64,000 nucleotides of DNA, taken from Acanthornis magna. Its lineage: Eukaryota; Chordata; Aves; Passeriformes; Acanthizidae. The notes below the pieces were generated by a model that was not told the origin of the DNA, searched no databases, and saw nothing but the letters and a program-made list of their open reading frames with translations. A program made the translations under genes and the position numbers. Of the stretch, positions 25,741-36,310 are shown piece after piece. The DNA lies in NCBI GenBank assembly GCA_036785705.1, contig JAWUZG010000032.1:17975501-18039500 (forward strand). The letters run 5' to 3'. How positions within the stretch are numbered: position 1 is the stretch's first letter; each line of letters begins with the position of its first letter.

Positions 25741-26155
25741 TGTTTTGGACTGGGATAAATTTAATTTTCTTCCTAATTCCTATTGCAGGGCTATGCTTTT
25801 ATTTAAGATGAGAATAATGGTAACATGTTAATAATTGTTGCTATGCAGTGATTACTCTAAGTCAAGGACTTTTCAGCTTGTCACAGCACCCCACCACTGA
25901 GTAGACTTTGGGGGCACAAGAATCTGGGAGGAGACACAACCAGGACAACTGACCTGAACTGGCCAAAGGATATTCCATCCTGTAAATGTCACACTCAGTT
26001 TATAAACTGGTGGGAAAGCTGACTGGAGGTTGCTGCTTGGGAACTGCCTGGGCATCAATGGGCAGGTTGTGTGTAATTGCACTGTGCATCATTTTTTTTT
26101 TAATGTCTCTCTATCATTAATATTATTTGTCCTTCCTTTTCTGTATATATAGCAT
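25741..26155 (+). mobile_element. ERVL-type LTR, 5' (U3) portion
   Basis: The segment follows the avian ERVL LTR consensus closely. It has a TG start with TGTTTTGGACTGGGATAAATTT, then TTAATTTTCTTCC, TTACTCTAAGTCAAGGACTTTTCAGC (25852-25877), GGGGGCACAAGAATCTGGGAGG, ACTGGCCAAAGGATATTCCAT, the promoter-proximal CTCAGTTTATAAACTGG (25993-26009, with a TATAAA-like box), and GTAATTGCACTGTGCATCA (26072-26090). After about 26155 the consensus is lost in an AT-rich tract, so the usual R/U5 part is missing or displaced. No viral genes are present. It is a solo or partial LTR, read left to right. Confidence 0.9.
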
Positions 26156-26281
26156 GCCATAGTAATATATATAGGATAATGTATGGTATACAATATATAT
26201 TGTATCCTTTACTGGGCTTTACATGTATATAGTAGGCTGTAAAAAAAAAACCAAAAAACAAACTGTCAAAAGTCCATGATT
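26156..26281. other. AT-rich tract between the two LTR pieces
   Basis: Contains TATATATAGG-type sequence and an A-rich run (about 26240-26262). It does not fit the LTR consensus and could be expanded low-complexity sequence or insertion debris. Confidence 0.5.
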
Positions 26282-26803
26282 GTGTATTGGTTCCAGCCAG
26301 GATGGGATTAAGTTTTGCAGTAGGCAGGAGAAGGCATGGCTAGAACTCCAAGGTTACTTTACACCAATTGAAGTCATTGCCAGAGGTGGGGAAGGCAATC
26401 TCTTCTGAGAAGAACAGGTTCCTTCCAGTCAAGCAAGTGCGGCGGCGGGTGCATGGGGGTGATGATGGTCCCAAGCCAGAGGGAAAGGTGGGTTGGTTCT
26501 GGTCCTGAGCTGGAGAGAGCTGTCAGGGTGGTGCGGCTGTGGTTAGGTTGACCTCCACAGTGATCACTTTTGCATGTGAATCACTCCCTCTTTCGTGCAC
26601 TTCTGTTATTAATATTGTTGTTATTAGATTTTTCTTATCTCATTGTTGTTTCCATTAAATTGTTCTTATCTCAAGCGATGATCTTTGCCTTTTTTCCTTC
26701 CAATTCTCCTCTCCATCCCAACAAAGCAGATAGAGGTATGGGGAGGTGAAGAGAGCATGCAGCACATGGTTTGGAGAGTCTCAGTGAGAGAACTAAATTG
26801 GGA
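26282..26803 (+). mobile_element. Second ERVL-related LTR, more diverged
   Basis: It begins like an LTR (TGTATTGGTTCCAGCCAGGATGGGATTAAG, comparable with the start of the preceding LTR). It runs through a GC-richer middle with GCGGCGGG at about 26440. It ends with the diagnostic avian LTR segment: TCCATTAAATTGTTCTTATCTCAAG (26651-26675), then CCAATTCTCCTCTCCATCCC (26700-26719) and a GGGGAGGTGAAGAGAGCATGCAGCACATGG block. The terminal CA is not preserved. Alternatively the last 210 bp belong to the first LTR and only the middle is an insertion. Same strand as the first piece; no internal retroviral sequence seen. Confidence 0.75.
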
Positions 26804-28476
26804 AGCACCATTCTTAAATCATGACGGGAAGGAAAAATTTATTTTAACAAAATAATTTTTTCTGTGAAGCTGTAATAATATCATATGTTTTTACTGTGAG
26901 GAAATGTTTTTATTTTGTTTTCTTATTTCAACTGTGAAAACAGTGAAGTTGCTTTTATTTTAACAGTACTTTATCCTATTTTTCAGCACAATTTTAGAAA
27001 AGTCCACTTTATTTTTAAGATTTAAAAATAATTGTTTTTTAACAGTTGTTTAAAATGTATTTATATAGACATGGAATAACTTATTTCTTAATAGAATCAG
27101 AACTTTTTTATCACAAAAAAGAAAAATAATAGAAAAGAGGAAGGAAAAAAATCATGGTTTAGTAAGTTAAAATCATTAAATCTGTCTGGTTTGTGCTCTT
27201 TAAAAGCAATGAGAATGGATTGCAAGAAACTCAAGTGTTCCATGAAGGTAGTTACATTTATATATTAAGAAAGACCACCTTACCCAATGTGATTAGTCTG
27301 AAAAAAAGTTGAATTTCAGGTTCTTTAATGTCATCTCACCTTATTAAAATGAGACACATACAAGTGTTGTGTTAAAAAATGCCATTAGTTTTTACATGAA
27401 CTTTTCATAGGCTGATTTATACAGTATTAAGAGCAGATGGGGAATTATTTTTCTTCAAAACTTAGATAAGTGCTATCTCACCATCATATACTATCAGGAA
27501 GCAGTCTCTGGTCTGATGTAACAAGAATTATCTTCTGTTGTATTATATCTCCTTTACTTTTGCACTTTATTTCCAATTTCAGAGATGTTTTGGTAGTACA
27601 AAGATTCCTCACATAGAGTGAGTGCACAGTTCCCGTTTCTCTCTCACATTGAACCATTGCTTATTTATTCACCCCAAGAAGTGATCGATGCCATACTTGA
27701 AAGTAATAACTTTTTTAGAAATTCTCACAGTAAAGTTGTTGGCTTTCTTATGCTCTCTGTATTTCCTTGAGCAGAACTAGTGTAGTACTAGCAGGTTAGT
27801 CATTCCTATGGCAAATATGAAGTTCTGTCTTTTCCTTATCTTTTTTTTTTTTTGCTTCTTACAATTTAAAGAGGTACCAAGAAAATATGGTGCATATCAT
27901 TGGACACCAAGTTCATAATATTAATAATAAAATAAAAAATGAATCAACAACCAAAAAAAAAAAAAAAAAAACCAAAACCAAAGCAGAAGACCTCAACCAT
28001 CTAAAGAAACAATTTCTTCTCCATTTGTCTTTGACACTGCTTAGACTGTAATATTGAACATGTCTATTCCCATTGTTTGTAGGATAGGAAACACACATTG
28101 AAGGCAGTCATTATTTCACCTCTCGTATGCCATGGACACAGAGTTTTAAAGTAATTTTGAAATTAAATGCTATCCTGACTGTACAGTGGTAGCTGGCTGT
28201 GTATGATCACTAAATCAGTAATCCTGTTAAGTCACCAGACTGCTTTTGAGTTTAATCAGAAATATAAAGGATTTTTTTAAACTATATTTCTTTATATTAG
28301 ACTACTAAAATTATTCTGTGCTATATACTCAATGAAAAAAAAAAGTCAGTTATTATGTCCATAATCATTACATGATTTTGAAGGTTAATTGGTAATAAAA
28401 TCTGAAATGTCCAAGCTGTTACAATCATAACTATTATATCATTTTTAGAATAAAGATCACATAACTAGTGAACTAT
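26804..28476. other. AT-rich non-coding DNA with a 19-nt poly-A
   Basis: Very AT-rich, with a T run at about 27842-27854 and a 19-nt poly-A at 27953-27971. Nothing else recognised. Confidence 0.55.
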
Positions 28477-28521
28477 AACAGACCTCCCAGTTTTTATGAA
28501 ATATGTCTCAGGAGGTCTGTT
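28477..28521. repeat. Perfect 11-bp inverted repeat
   Basis: AACAGACCTCC (28477-28487) and GGAGGTCTGTT (28511-28521) are exact reverse complements around a 23-nt loop. Too short and isolated to assign a role. Not followed by a T run that would suggest a Pol III terminator. Confidence 0.85.
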
Positions 28522-31500
28522 AATCTCTTCTGGGCCATCTGTCCTATTTGAATCAGAGAATATAAAGACTTTTGGGATCAGGGAGAAAGTAGGGCAATGC
28601 ATTCTGGGACATATCTAACTTAGGTAGAAGTATCCAGGAGGGGCTGTTAAATAAGGATCATTGAACAGGGCACATGAATGACTAGGAGACTGGCTAGAAG
28701 ACTCCTAAAAGTGCAATTATTTACACAGAATAGTACCACATCTTGCTGAAGTTAATAAGAGAAAGAAAAATTACAGTGGTTCATGTTTAGATTACCCAGA
28801 CTTTATCAGAAATTATTTCTCTCATTTTTATGATATTTGCCTCCTGCTTATTGTGCTTTTCGCCTTACAAAGGGGAAAAAAATGTCCTTTTTATGTATGT
28901 ATGTACTGAAAAATAGCAATATAATTTAATGAGACTGTTGGTTTAAATTGTTGAGCAGAGAAAGATTTTTGTTGGTTTTTTATCTTTTTTTTTCCACTAA
29001 CAAGTGTATTCATGGTATAAAAATTTAAACAACCACTAAAGAAAGCAGCAACATTTAACAAACCACAGAATTATGATAATGAAACTTACGAAAGCTTAGC
29101 AGTTATGGGCAGTTTGTACTGCCCCGGTGGAAAAATGCAGCCACCTGTAGAAGTGGGTGCTAGAAAGGCTCCAGCTAGTTCAGCTCCTCACTGGTGTTCC
29201 CCCTTCGTGCTCTGCTGTGTCCACACTCCCTTAAGGGGTGATCCTCTCACTTGTTCTGTCTCCACCACTAGAATGGTTTGCTGTTGGCTTATCAGTCTAC
29301 CCCTGGGAAGAAGTACACAGAGACTTCTCTTTAATTGGGACTATGCATTTCAGAACAGCTCGAGATATTTTAATGGCCTCCTAGATATCAGTAGGGAATC
29401 ATACTTTTTATCAGGTTCAGCTATACAACAATGAACAACCTTTTCAGAGCCTGTCAGTGACAGGGAGTTTAGACTGCTGTATGTGCATTTGCTTCTCTTT
29501 GAATGCTCCATCTCTCTGCAAGCAATATTGTCCAACAAGGGAAAAGGACTTTTTATTATTTCAACTGTAAACATCAAAAGTTGGCTCTCATCTTTTCCCC
29601 TTCAACTTAGTACAAATAACCAACTAGTCAAAGAGCAAGAACTGCCTTAAACAAAACACAAAAGAATCAGAATAGCCAAAGGTGTAAAAAATCTAAGCTT
29701 CAGATGTGGCTCCCTGATAATAACATTGTTATGTTAAGCCACTGGGCTGACTGGACTGAAATCACATACCAAACCTTGCTTTTAAGCACATCATTTCAGA
29801 GGCTGAATTTCAGACTTCAGCTTTCCTAATCTGTGAAACTTCTATGAACAACACAGTTAAAATATTATTTTGAATTTAATTTGTTAAAAGCTCTATTGTT
29901 TTTAGTTTGTGCCTTGGAATACAGTGTAATGCCATAAACAATATTTAACTGTATTTGTTTAAAAGTAATTCATGAAAAAACTATCTTAAATTACTGGATA
30001 TACTGATAGCAGAGCTCTCAGTATACCCAAATATTCCCAAAGCAGCATGCTTCACATCATCTCAATAGTACAAATACACAAGCAAACAAGAAGAAAGACA
30101 TTTTTTCATGTCTAAAGATACGGTGTTTTATGCAAACCTAGGTATATTTAGTTTTTGCTCTTGGAACTGAAGACTGTTGAACTAGTAACTGAGTGCAGTG
30201 GGAAGATTCTCACTGATTAGAGACCACTTTGGTTACCAAAAAAGAAATCCAAACATTGAAAAGCCCCTGATATTTTATGAAGTTACTTTGGCTTGCTGAG
30301 GTACCATGTATAATCTAAACCAGTGTAACAGATCCATCATGTACTCTCATGGCAAATGTGAAGTAAAACTTTCCCCAAAACTGCAAATGTTGGTCTTTTT
30401 TAAATTTCGTTCCTTTTAATTTACATGTTTTATTTCTTGCTTACAATGGGCTAGGTATCTGCCTGAACTCAGTTAAAGGACCTAACATGTTATGTCAATT
30501 ATATGTCTTAATCTGTATATCCTGTACTAATTCTGCTAAGAATTATTCACATTCACCTTTAACTTTCTTTACAGAGGTACACTTGCCATTCTTTACTTTA
30601 TTCCTATAATATTTATTCTCTTTAGCATTATTTTTTAATTATGACTATGACCTCCTTTTTCTATGACCTTACCATCTGGAAAGATGAAAATAAGATTACC
30701 ACCAGATCAGAGACCAGGCATGCCTCTGGCATCAGGAATGCCACTAAAAGGAGGAGGGAAAATAGAAGCGAGGTATTTTATCTAACGCAATAATTCAATG
30801 TCAGATAGGAACTGAGGGCCCCTTACAGCAGAGATTTCTCACTGGGGTAAGGATTCCCTTCTACCACACTACAGCCCTAGGTGGAGTCACTCCCTCTAAT
30901 CTCCAAGTACCTCTAATCTACAGTGTCCAAGGCAATCTCCTGAGATATCAATCAAGGATCTGGAGCCAACACCTGGCGATTCCCTTTCTGTCTGTCCTTG
31001 CCCTGATAAATTTGTTAATTAGCCCAGAGAGGAAAGGAGGCTATAGTATATTCTAAGGTCAAAAGGGACTGGATGACAATATTGATGGCTGAGCTTTCAG
31101 ATCTCCTCCTGAAAACAGTCAGTGCACCTTACTTCACCCAAGATTTATTTAAAGATGGTCTGGCAGCAGTTGAGGATGAAAATGAATTTTCCATTGGTGT
31201 CAGCCTGTTTTGAATGCATCCACGTTCCTCAGGTCACTGGTGGAACTGTCACCAACATTTGTCTGTTCTCGTGCTCCTGGACTTTGTGTCACCAGGCAGG
31301 AAGTGTCAACCTTGTTTAAGTTAAGGATGACCAGACTCCTAAACACAAGTGTGAGGGAATAATACCCTTATAAAATGTTAAAATTTCATGATCTTAGCAT
31401 ATCCTTGGCATCTTCTGGAGTAACTAGAAAAGAAGGCTCATTTGTTGAGGGCTATGGCACCACATGTTATCCTGTTTGGAGGTTATAGTGACTTGTGGAG

Positions 31501-31790
31501 GATTGCAGATAGCAGTAGTACCCCTCAGCAGGAGAAAAGGGGAAGGTATTGCCAAAGACATGATATTATCCCATGGACTATGTCCACACAGAAGTAGTAG
31601 ATGTTGGATTGAGTCTTACATAGGCAGCTTCCAGATGATGCTAACCTGCACCGGAAGTAGATATTTGGAAGTGATATGCTCTCATTCCCTGCTTAGGGCA
31701 GCTCATTATGAAGAGGATGAAAATACACTTGCCGGAAGGAAAGCTGGCTAACCTCTCCTTGCGCCATACCTGAAGGGCTTTTCTACTCCC
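28522..31790. other. Unassigned non-coding DNA with two GC-richer blocks
   Basis: Around 29100-29340 and 30680-31780 the base composition is noticeably less AT-rich than the surroundings. Frames of 109 codons (29105-29434, plus) and 95 codons (31464-31751, plus) occur there but show no recognisable domain. The second block ends directly at the left arm of the inverted repeat. It could be a decayed LTR or other mobile element that I do not recognise. Confidence 0.4.
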
Positions 31791-31953
31791 AGATAAACTG
31801 AGATTAAAAAGAAAGAATGAAAATATGTCTAAAATACTCTGAAAATTTGTCTGACTTTTATTCCTGGAAAAAATCCTCACAAGAATTTGTACTGTACACA
31901 GTTTAGCTTCCTCTTTGTAGCACAACTGAAATGTGCATTCTCTTGATTTGCAC
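31791..31953 (+). repeat. Left arm of a long inverted repeat
   Basis: About 163 bp that is the near-exact reverse complement of 32956-33118, by eye around 88-90% identical with small indels in an A/T run. The outer edge is AGATAAACTGAGATT and the inner edge is CTTGATTTGCACT. Matching stops sharply at both edges. The family is not recognised. It could be a terminal inverted repeat of a non-autonomous DNA transposon, two insertions of one short repeat, or an inverted segmental duplication. Confidence 0.9.
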
Positions 31954-32955
31954 TGTGAGCAGACTGTACCCAGAAACAGAGGGAGACTGGTGTCTGAAGA
32001 CCATACTTCCAGTGTGTCTCCATCCATTACAGAGAACATACACTGGGTTCAGCAAGGCTTTCAAACCCATACAAGCATCCTACAGCCACCTGTAGGGTCA
32101 GTGTGATGTCAGTAATTCTGCTGCTTTGTGTGTGCTGAGAGGGGCTGGACATGCCCACCAGCAAGGACCTGTAGGAATATGACACAGTGTGTGAGAAAAA
32201 TCAGGTGTAAAAATTTAGCCCCCAATGTCTGCTTAAAACATTCTTACAAATATTTTTATATTGTAGTGTAATTGTGACTAAAAATCTGTTTTTTCAGTGG
32301 CATTTATACATCTACTGTGTCCATCACATTTAGAATAAGGATACTTTAACCACTTAAATGCTTTCATGGATTCTTCCTAAGTTATAACTACTTATAAGCC
32401 TTAAAGCTAATGATTATTTTAAATAATATTTTAAGGATTAGGTAGAAAAGAGCTCATGTTTCTGCCCTTCTTTGTCTCAGAAGTTGGTCCTAGCATGAAA
32501 AATAGGTTGTGTTTTTTCCTATGGAAAACAACCTCAATCCTTGCTAAGAGGAATAAAGAAATGCAGCTCAAAAAGGTCATAATTTCCCCAGCGTGTGTGG
32601 AAAATGATACATAGAACACATCTATTTTGCATTTGTGTGCAAAAATTACAACACGATAGCAAAGACAGCAAAGTACCCATCCTTTCAAAAAGAGACCTGG
32701 AGAGCAATATAAAGCTCTGAGCTCCTGCAGCACTTCAGCTTGGCTCTTTTCCTACTCTCCCTTAAAGTGTGACAATTATAAAATGATTTCAGTGGATCTC
32801 TGTCTGTCATTAGCTCTTGTGATCTCTCCTCATAGATGAGGAATGATTAAAATCACCCCAGGAGATTTAAAGCTGCAGTGAAAGAACTGTGTGATTACTG
32901 TGTACTCCAAAGTATTTTAAACTGGATGCATAACAGATAAAATAACTTGCCTAAA
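31954..32955. other. Spacer inside the long inverted repeat
   Basis: About 1.0 kb without recognised homology. A 100-codon frame (32431-32733, minus) has no recognisable domain and no transposase motif that I can see. If the arms are transposon ends, this would be the cargo of a non-autonomous element. Confidence 0.5.
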
Positions 32956-33118
32956 AGTGCAAATCAAGAGAATGCACATTTCAGTTGTGCTACAAAGGGG
33001 AAGCTAAACTATGTACAGTACCAATTCTTATGAGGGTTTTTCCAGGAATAAAAGTCAGCCAAAGTTTTCAGAGTATTTTAGACATTATTTTCTTTTTTTT
33101 TTAAATCTCAGTTTATCT
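32956..33118 (-). repeat. Right arm of the long inverted repeat
   Basis: Inverted copy of 31791-31953. It runs from AGTGCAAATCAAGAG, through TTTCAGTTGTGCTACAAAG and CCAGGAATAAAAGTCAG, to AAATCTCAGTTTATCT. The longest mismatch cluster is in the T-rich run at about 33088-33102. Just outside this arm lies TGCTCCCTT, and just outside the left arm TACTCCC. The shared CTCCC is not positioned symmetrically, so it is only a weak hint of a target-site duplication. Confidence 0.9.
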
Positions 33119-34109
33119 TGCTCCCTTAACACAATTGCCGGATGCATGGCCTTAAGATGCCATAAAGTGTCACATGCATGCAATTCCCTCTGTGTATAAT
33201 CTTCTTCAACAATGAAAGATCTAATTTCACCATTTCTGCTGTCTGCAGTGAACTTTTTTCACACAGCTCTAGATGGCAGTGCTGATAAACAACTAGTACA
33301 TTCAGCAGGGATAGATTTTACTTTGTGAACTGCTACAATTGATTTGGAGTCTTAACCTTTCCTCCACTTACCCTGTTTCCCACTCTACCACCTGCAGCCC
33401 TATAAACAGAAAAGACTTGCACGATGGAAGCCATCTGTACAGTAACTCATCTCATCAGAGTGCTGAAGAGCTGTTCTGCTCAAGTGTTATCAGTGTCTTC
33501 CAACTCACTGTGTATTTTTCTTATTGCTAAAAACAATCCCAAGCATTCTCTTTGGCAGATTAGTAAGGAATTCAAGTAGCAGATGTTCAAATCACTTTTT
33601 ATTTTTTGCATATTGAATCTCCATAAGGATACCAAGATCTGTTTCTTGGTCTTTGTGCTAAGTGTAGCAGTTCAATCATCTCTGCTCTATAGACAGTAAC
33701 CAAGGAAATGACTGAATATATTATCTGAAAATCTATGTACATTTTAAAAAAAAATATGTTTAGCCTCCCTAGGAAATACCAAGAACAACATATACTGATT
33801 TTTATTCCTATGCTTTCCCCACAAAGAATAAACATCATGTCGTAGGCAATACCTGAATACATGTTTACAAGCTACTGCTGCACAAACTTCCTTCAATCAA
33901 AACTCTCCCTAATGTACTACAAATAGAAATGTCTACCTGACATTCCTCGGTATAAATTCAGCATACAAAGTTGTCCCCTGAAGATATGACTGAAGTTGTC
34001 TGATGGGATAAAATCCACTGGATTAGTTGGACTGCAAATCGTTTTGATAGCACACTTGTTCTCTTTCTTGCATATGTTGAGGCATACATATAGAATTCTC
34101 ATTATAATT
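33119..34109. other. Non-coding DNA, nothing recognised
   Basis: AT-rich sequence between the inverted repeat and the next CR1. Short frames only. Confidence 0.5.
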
Positions 34110-35405
34110 TATAGAATCATTGAATATGCTGAGTTGGGAGAAACACCATGCATCAGGATCATCGAGTCCAACTCCTGGCGCTGTGCAGGATACCCCAAGA
34201 GTCACACCATATGTATGAGAGCATTGTCCAAACACTTCTTGAACTTAGACAGGCATGGTCCTCTGACCACTTCCCTGGGGAACCATTGACTTCATGCTGT
34301 TTCCTTGAATCCTGTCACTGGTCTCGAGAGTGAGGAGATCAGTGCCTGCCCCTCCTCTTCCTCTTGTGAGGATGTTGAAGACAACAGCGAGGTCTCCTCC
34401 CAACCTCCTCATCTCCAGGCTGAACAAACGAAGGGACCTCAGCTACTTCTCCTATGGCTTCCTCTCCAGACCCTTCACCATCTTTGTTGTTCTCTTTTGG
34501 ACACTGTTTAGTAACTTAATGTCTTTTTTATATTGTGGCACTCAAAACTGCAGAGAACATTCAAGGTGAGGCTGCCCCAGTGCAGAGCAGAGCGGGACAA
34601 TCCCCTCCCTTGCCTGGCTGGCGATGCTGTGCCTGATGCCCCCAGGACATGCTTGACCCTCCTGGCTGCCAGGGCACTGCTGGCTCATTCAATTTGCCAC
34701 TGACCAGGTCCCCCAGGTCCCTTTCCACTGTGCTGCTCTCCGGCCTCTCCTGGTCTATACACACAACCACTATTGAGTCTGCACCAGGTGCAGACTCTGG
34801 CACTTGCCTTTGTTAAACTTCATACAGTTAGTGACTGCCTATCTCTCTAATTTGTGGAGGTGTCTCTTCAGGACCTCTCTGTCCTCAAGTGGGCTGACAG
34901 CTCCTCCAAATTAGTGTCATCAGCAAACTCAGTGCTTCTTTAAGTCCTGTGTCCAGCTCTGTAATGATCTTGAAGACAGCTGGGTCAAGGGTGGAGCCCT
35001 GCAGAACTCCACTAGTGACTACACTCCAATCTGATGTCACCCCATTCACCACAACCCTTTGTGCCTGACCTGTGAGCCAGCTGCTCACCCACATGTAATG
35101 TGGTTTTCCAGCTTTGTGCTGGATATTTTGTCCAGAAGGTACTGTAAGAGATGGTATCAAAAACTTTGTTGAAGTCCAAAAAGTTTACATCTCCTGGCTT
35201 TCTTAGATTAACTTGCTGGGCTACCCTGTCATAGAAGGAAATCAGGCTTAATAAACAGGATTTTTCCCTCATGAGGCACTGCTGGTTGTCATTAATGACT
35301 GCATTGTCCTCCAAGTGTTTTTCAATACCTCTTAGAATAATCTTTTCCATGGTTTTACTGGGCACTGAAGTGACCAGAACAGGTAATTTTATGTACATAT
35401 GCACT
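34110..35405 (-). mobile_element. CR1 LINE with degenerate reverse transcriptase domain
   Basis: The most informative CR1 copy. The 3' end lies at about 34110-34130 (ATAGAATCATTGAAT), and the element reads leftward. From the 5' side, a frame at 35404-35012 contains MEKIILRGIEKHL, then SLISFYDRVAQQV, then VNFLDFNKVFDTISY. This is the CR1 reverse transcriptase motif around the first catalytic Asp (LDFSKAFD in intact copies), and here both Asp are kept. A second frame (35160-34885) carries QRVVVNGV and SGVLQGSTLDPAVF (motif B region). The F-A-D-D catalytic box is intact at DNA level at 34916-34927, but a frameshift separates it from the upstream frame. A third frame (34803-34561) matches the thumb/C-terminal part. 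The 3' UTR occupies about 34110-34560. Full CR1 is around 4.5 kb with two ORFs, so this is a 5'-truncated, dead copy. Confidence 0.95.
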
Positions 35406-35854
35406 ATGTAGGGCTCTCAAATTAAAATAAATAGGGCGATGGGAGGTTCTAAAGCATTTTAATGGGATCTTCTACACTGGTAATTCTTAGAACCCCCTCA
35501 AGCATAATTTTGGCACATGTTGGCTAGGACTTCCCCAGCAATTTCCATAGCTTAGGAGTAAGAACCTTCCAGGAATCATTACCAATGGGCAATTTGCATT
35601 TAGAAAACTTATTTTGGAGGCAATGAAATTATACTAGCATACCCACATATTTTTCTGTGCCAGTAACTTCAGTGCTCCAATATATTCTTGGACAGGTTTA
35701 ATTTGCTCCTACAGAAATAACCTAAATTTTCAATGCTTTCCTTCTTTAAAGAAATACATCATTGCTTTCAGACCATAGGTTTATGAACAGACATAGGTGC
35801 TGAAGTTACAGAATCCAGACAAAAAAGGGAATAAAGAAAATTGTTCGAACCACA
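35406..35854. other. Unassigned spacer between two CR1 copies
   Basis: About 450 bp. A stretch around 35515-35545 (GTTGGCTAGGACTTCCCCAGC) might be further decayed minus-strand CR1, but this is not secure. Confidence 0.4.
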
Positions 35855-36310
35855 TGGGTGTGAAGCTGGTGAATAGACTGGAGCATGAGTCTTACTAGGA
35901 TTGGCTCAGGGAGCTGGGGTTGTTTAGCCTGGACAAAATGAGGCTCAGGGAGGACCTTATCACTGTCCACAACTGTCTAAAAGAAAGTTGTATCCTGGTG
36001 GCAGTCAGCCTCTTCTCCCCAAAGTGACAGGACAAGAGGAAATGGCCTCAAGTTGCATTAGGGGAGGTGTATTAAATACTAGGGAAAATGGCATCACTCA
36101 AAGGGTGGGCAGGCATTGTAATAGGCTTCCTACAGCAGTAGAGGAATTGCCATCCCTGGAAGTGTTTAAAAAGGCGTGACTGTGGTTCTTGGAGATATGG
36201 TTTAATGGTGACTGTGGTGGTACTCACTTGGAGTGATACTAGTGGTGGACTTAACTGTTGGAGTTGATGACCTAAGACGTCTTTTCCAAATTTAATGATT
36301 TGATGATTAT
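35855..36310 (+). mobile_element. CR1 LINE 3' UTR fragment, sense orientation
   Basis: Clear matches in order: GGCTCAGGGAGCTGGGGTTGTTTAGCCTGGA (35904-35934), GAGGCTCAGGGAGGACCTTATCACTG, GACAAGAGGAAATGGCCTCAAGTTGC, CATCCCTGGAAGTGTTTAAAAA, and the end block GACGTCTTTTCCAAATTTAATGATTTGATGATTAT. It differs in subfamily from the copy at 34110-35405. A small insertion (TACTCACTTGGAGTGATACT, about 36221-36240) interrupts the region before the end. It carries only 3' UTR and the extreme ORF2 end, so no product. Confidence 0.9.

Noticed and set aside
31641..32039. 132-codon open frame on the minus strand
   Set aside because: It runs across the left arm of the inverted repeat, and the other arm gives a similar peptide (FSRNKSQ) at 33038 on the plus strand. 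The similarity reflects DNA duplication, not a protein family.
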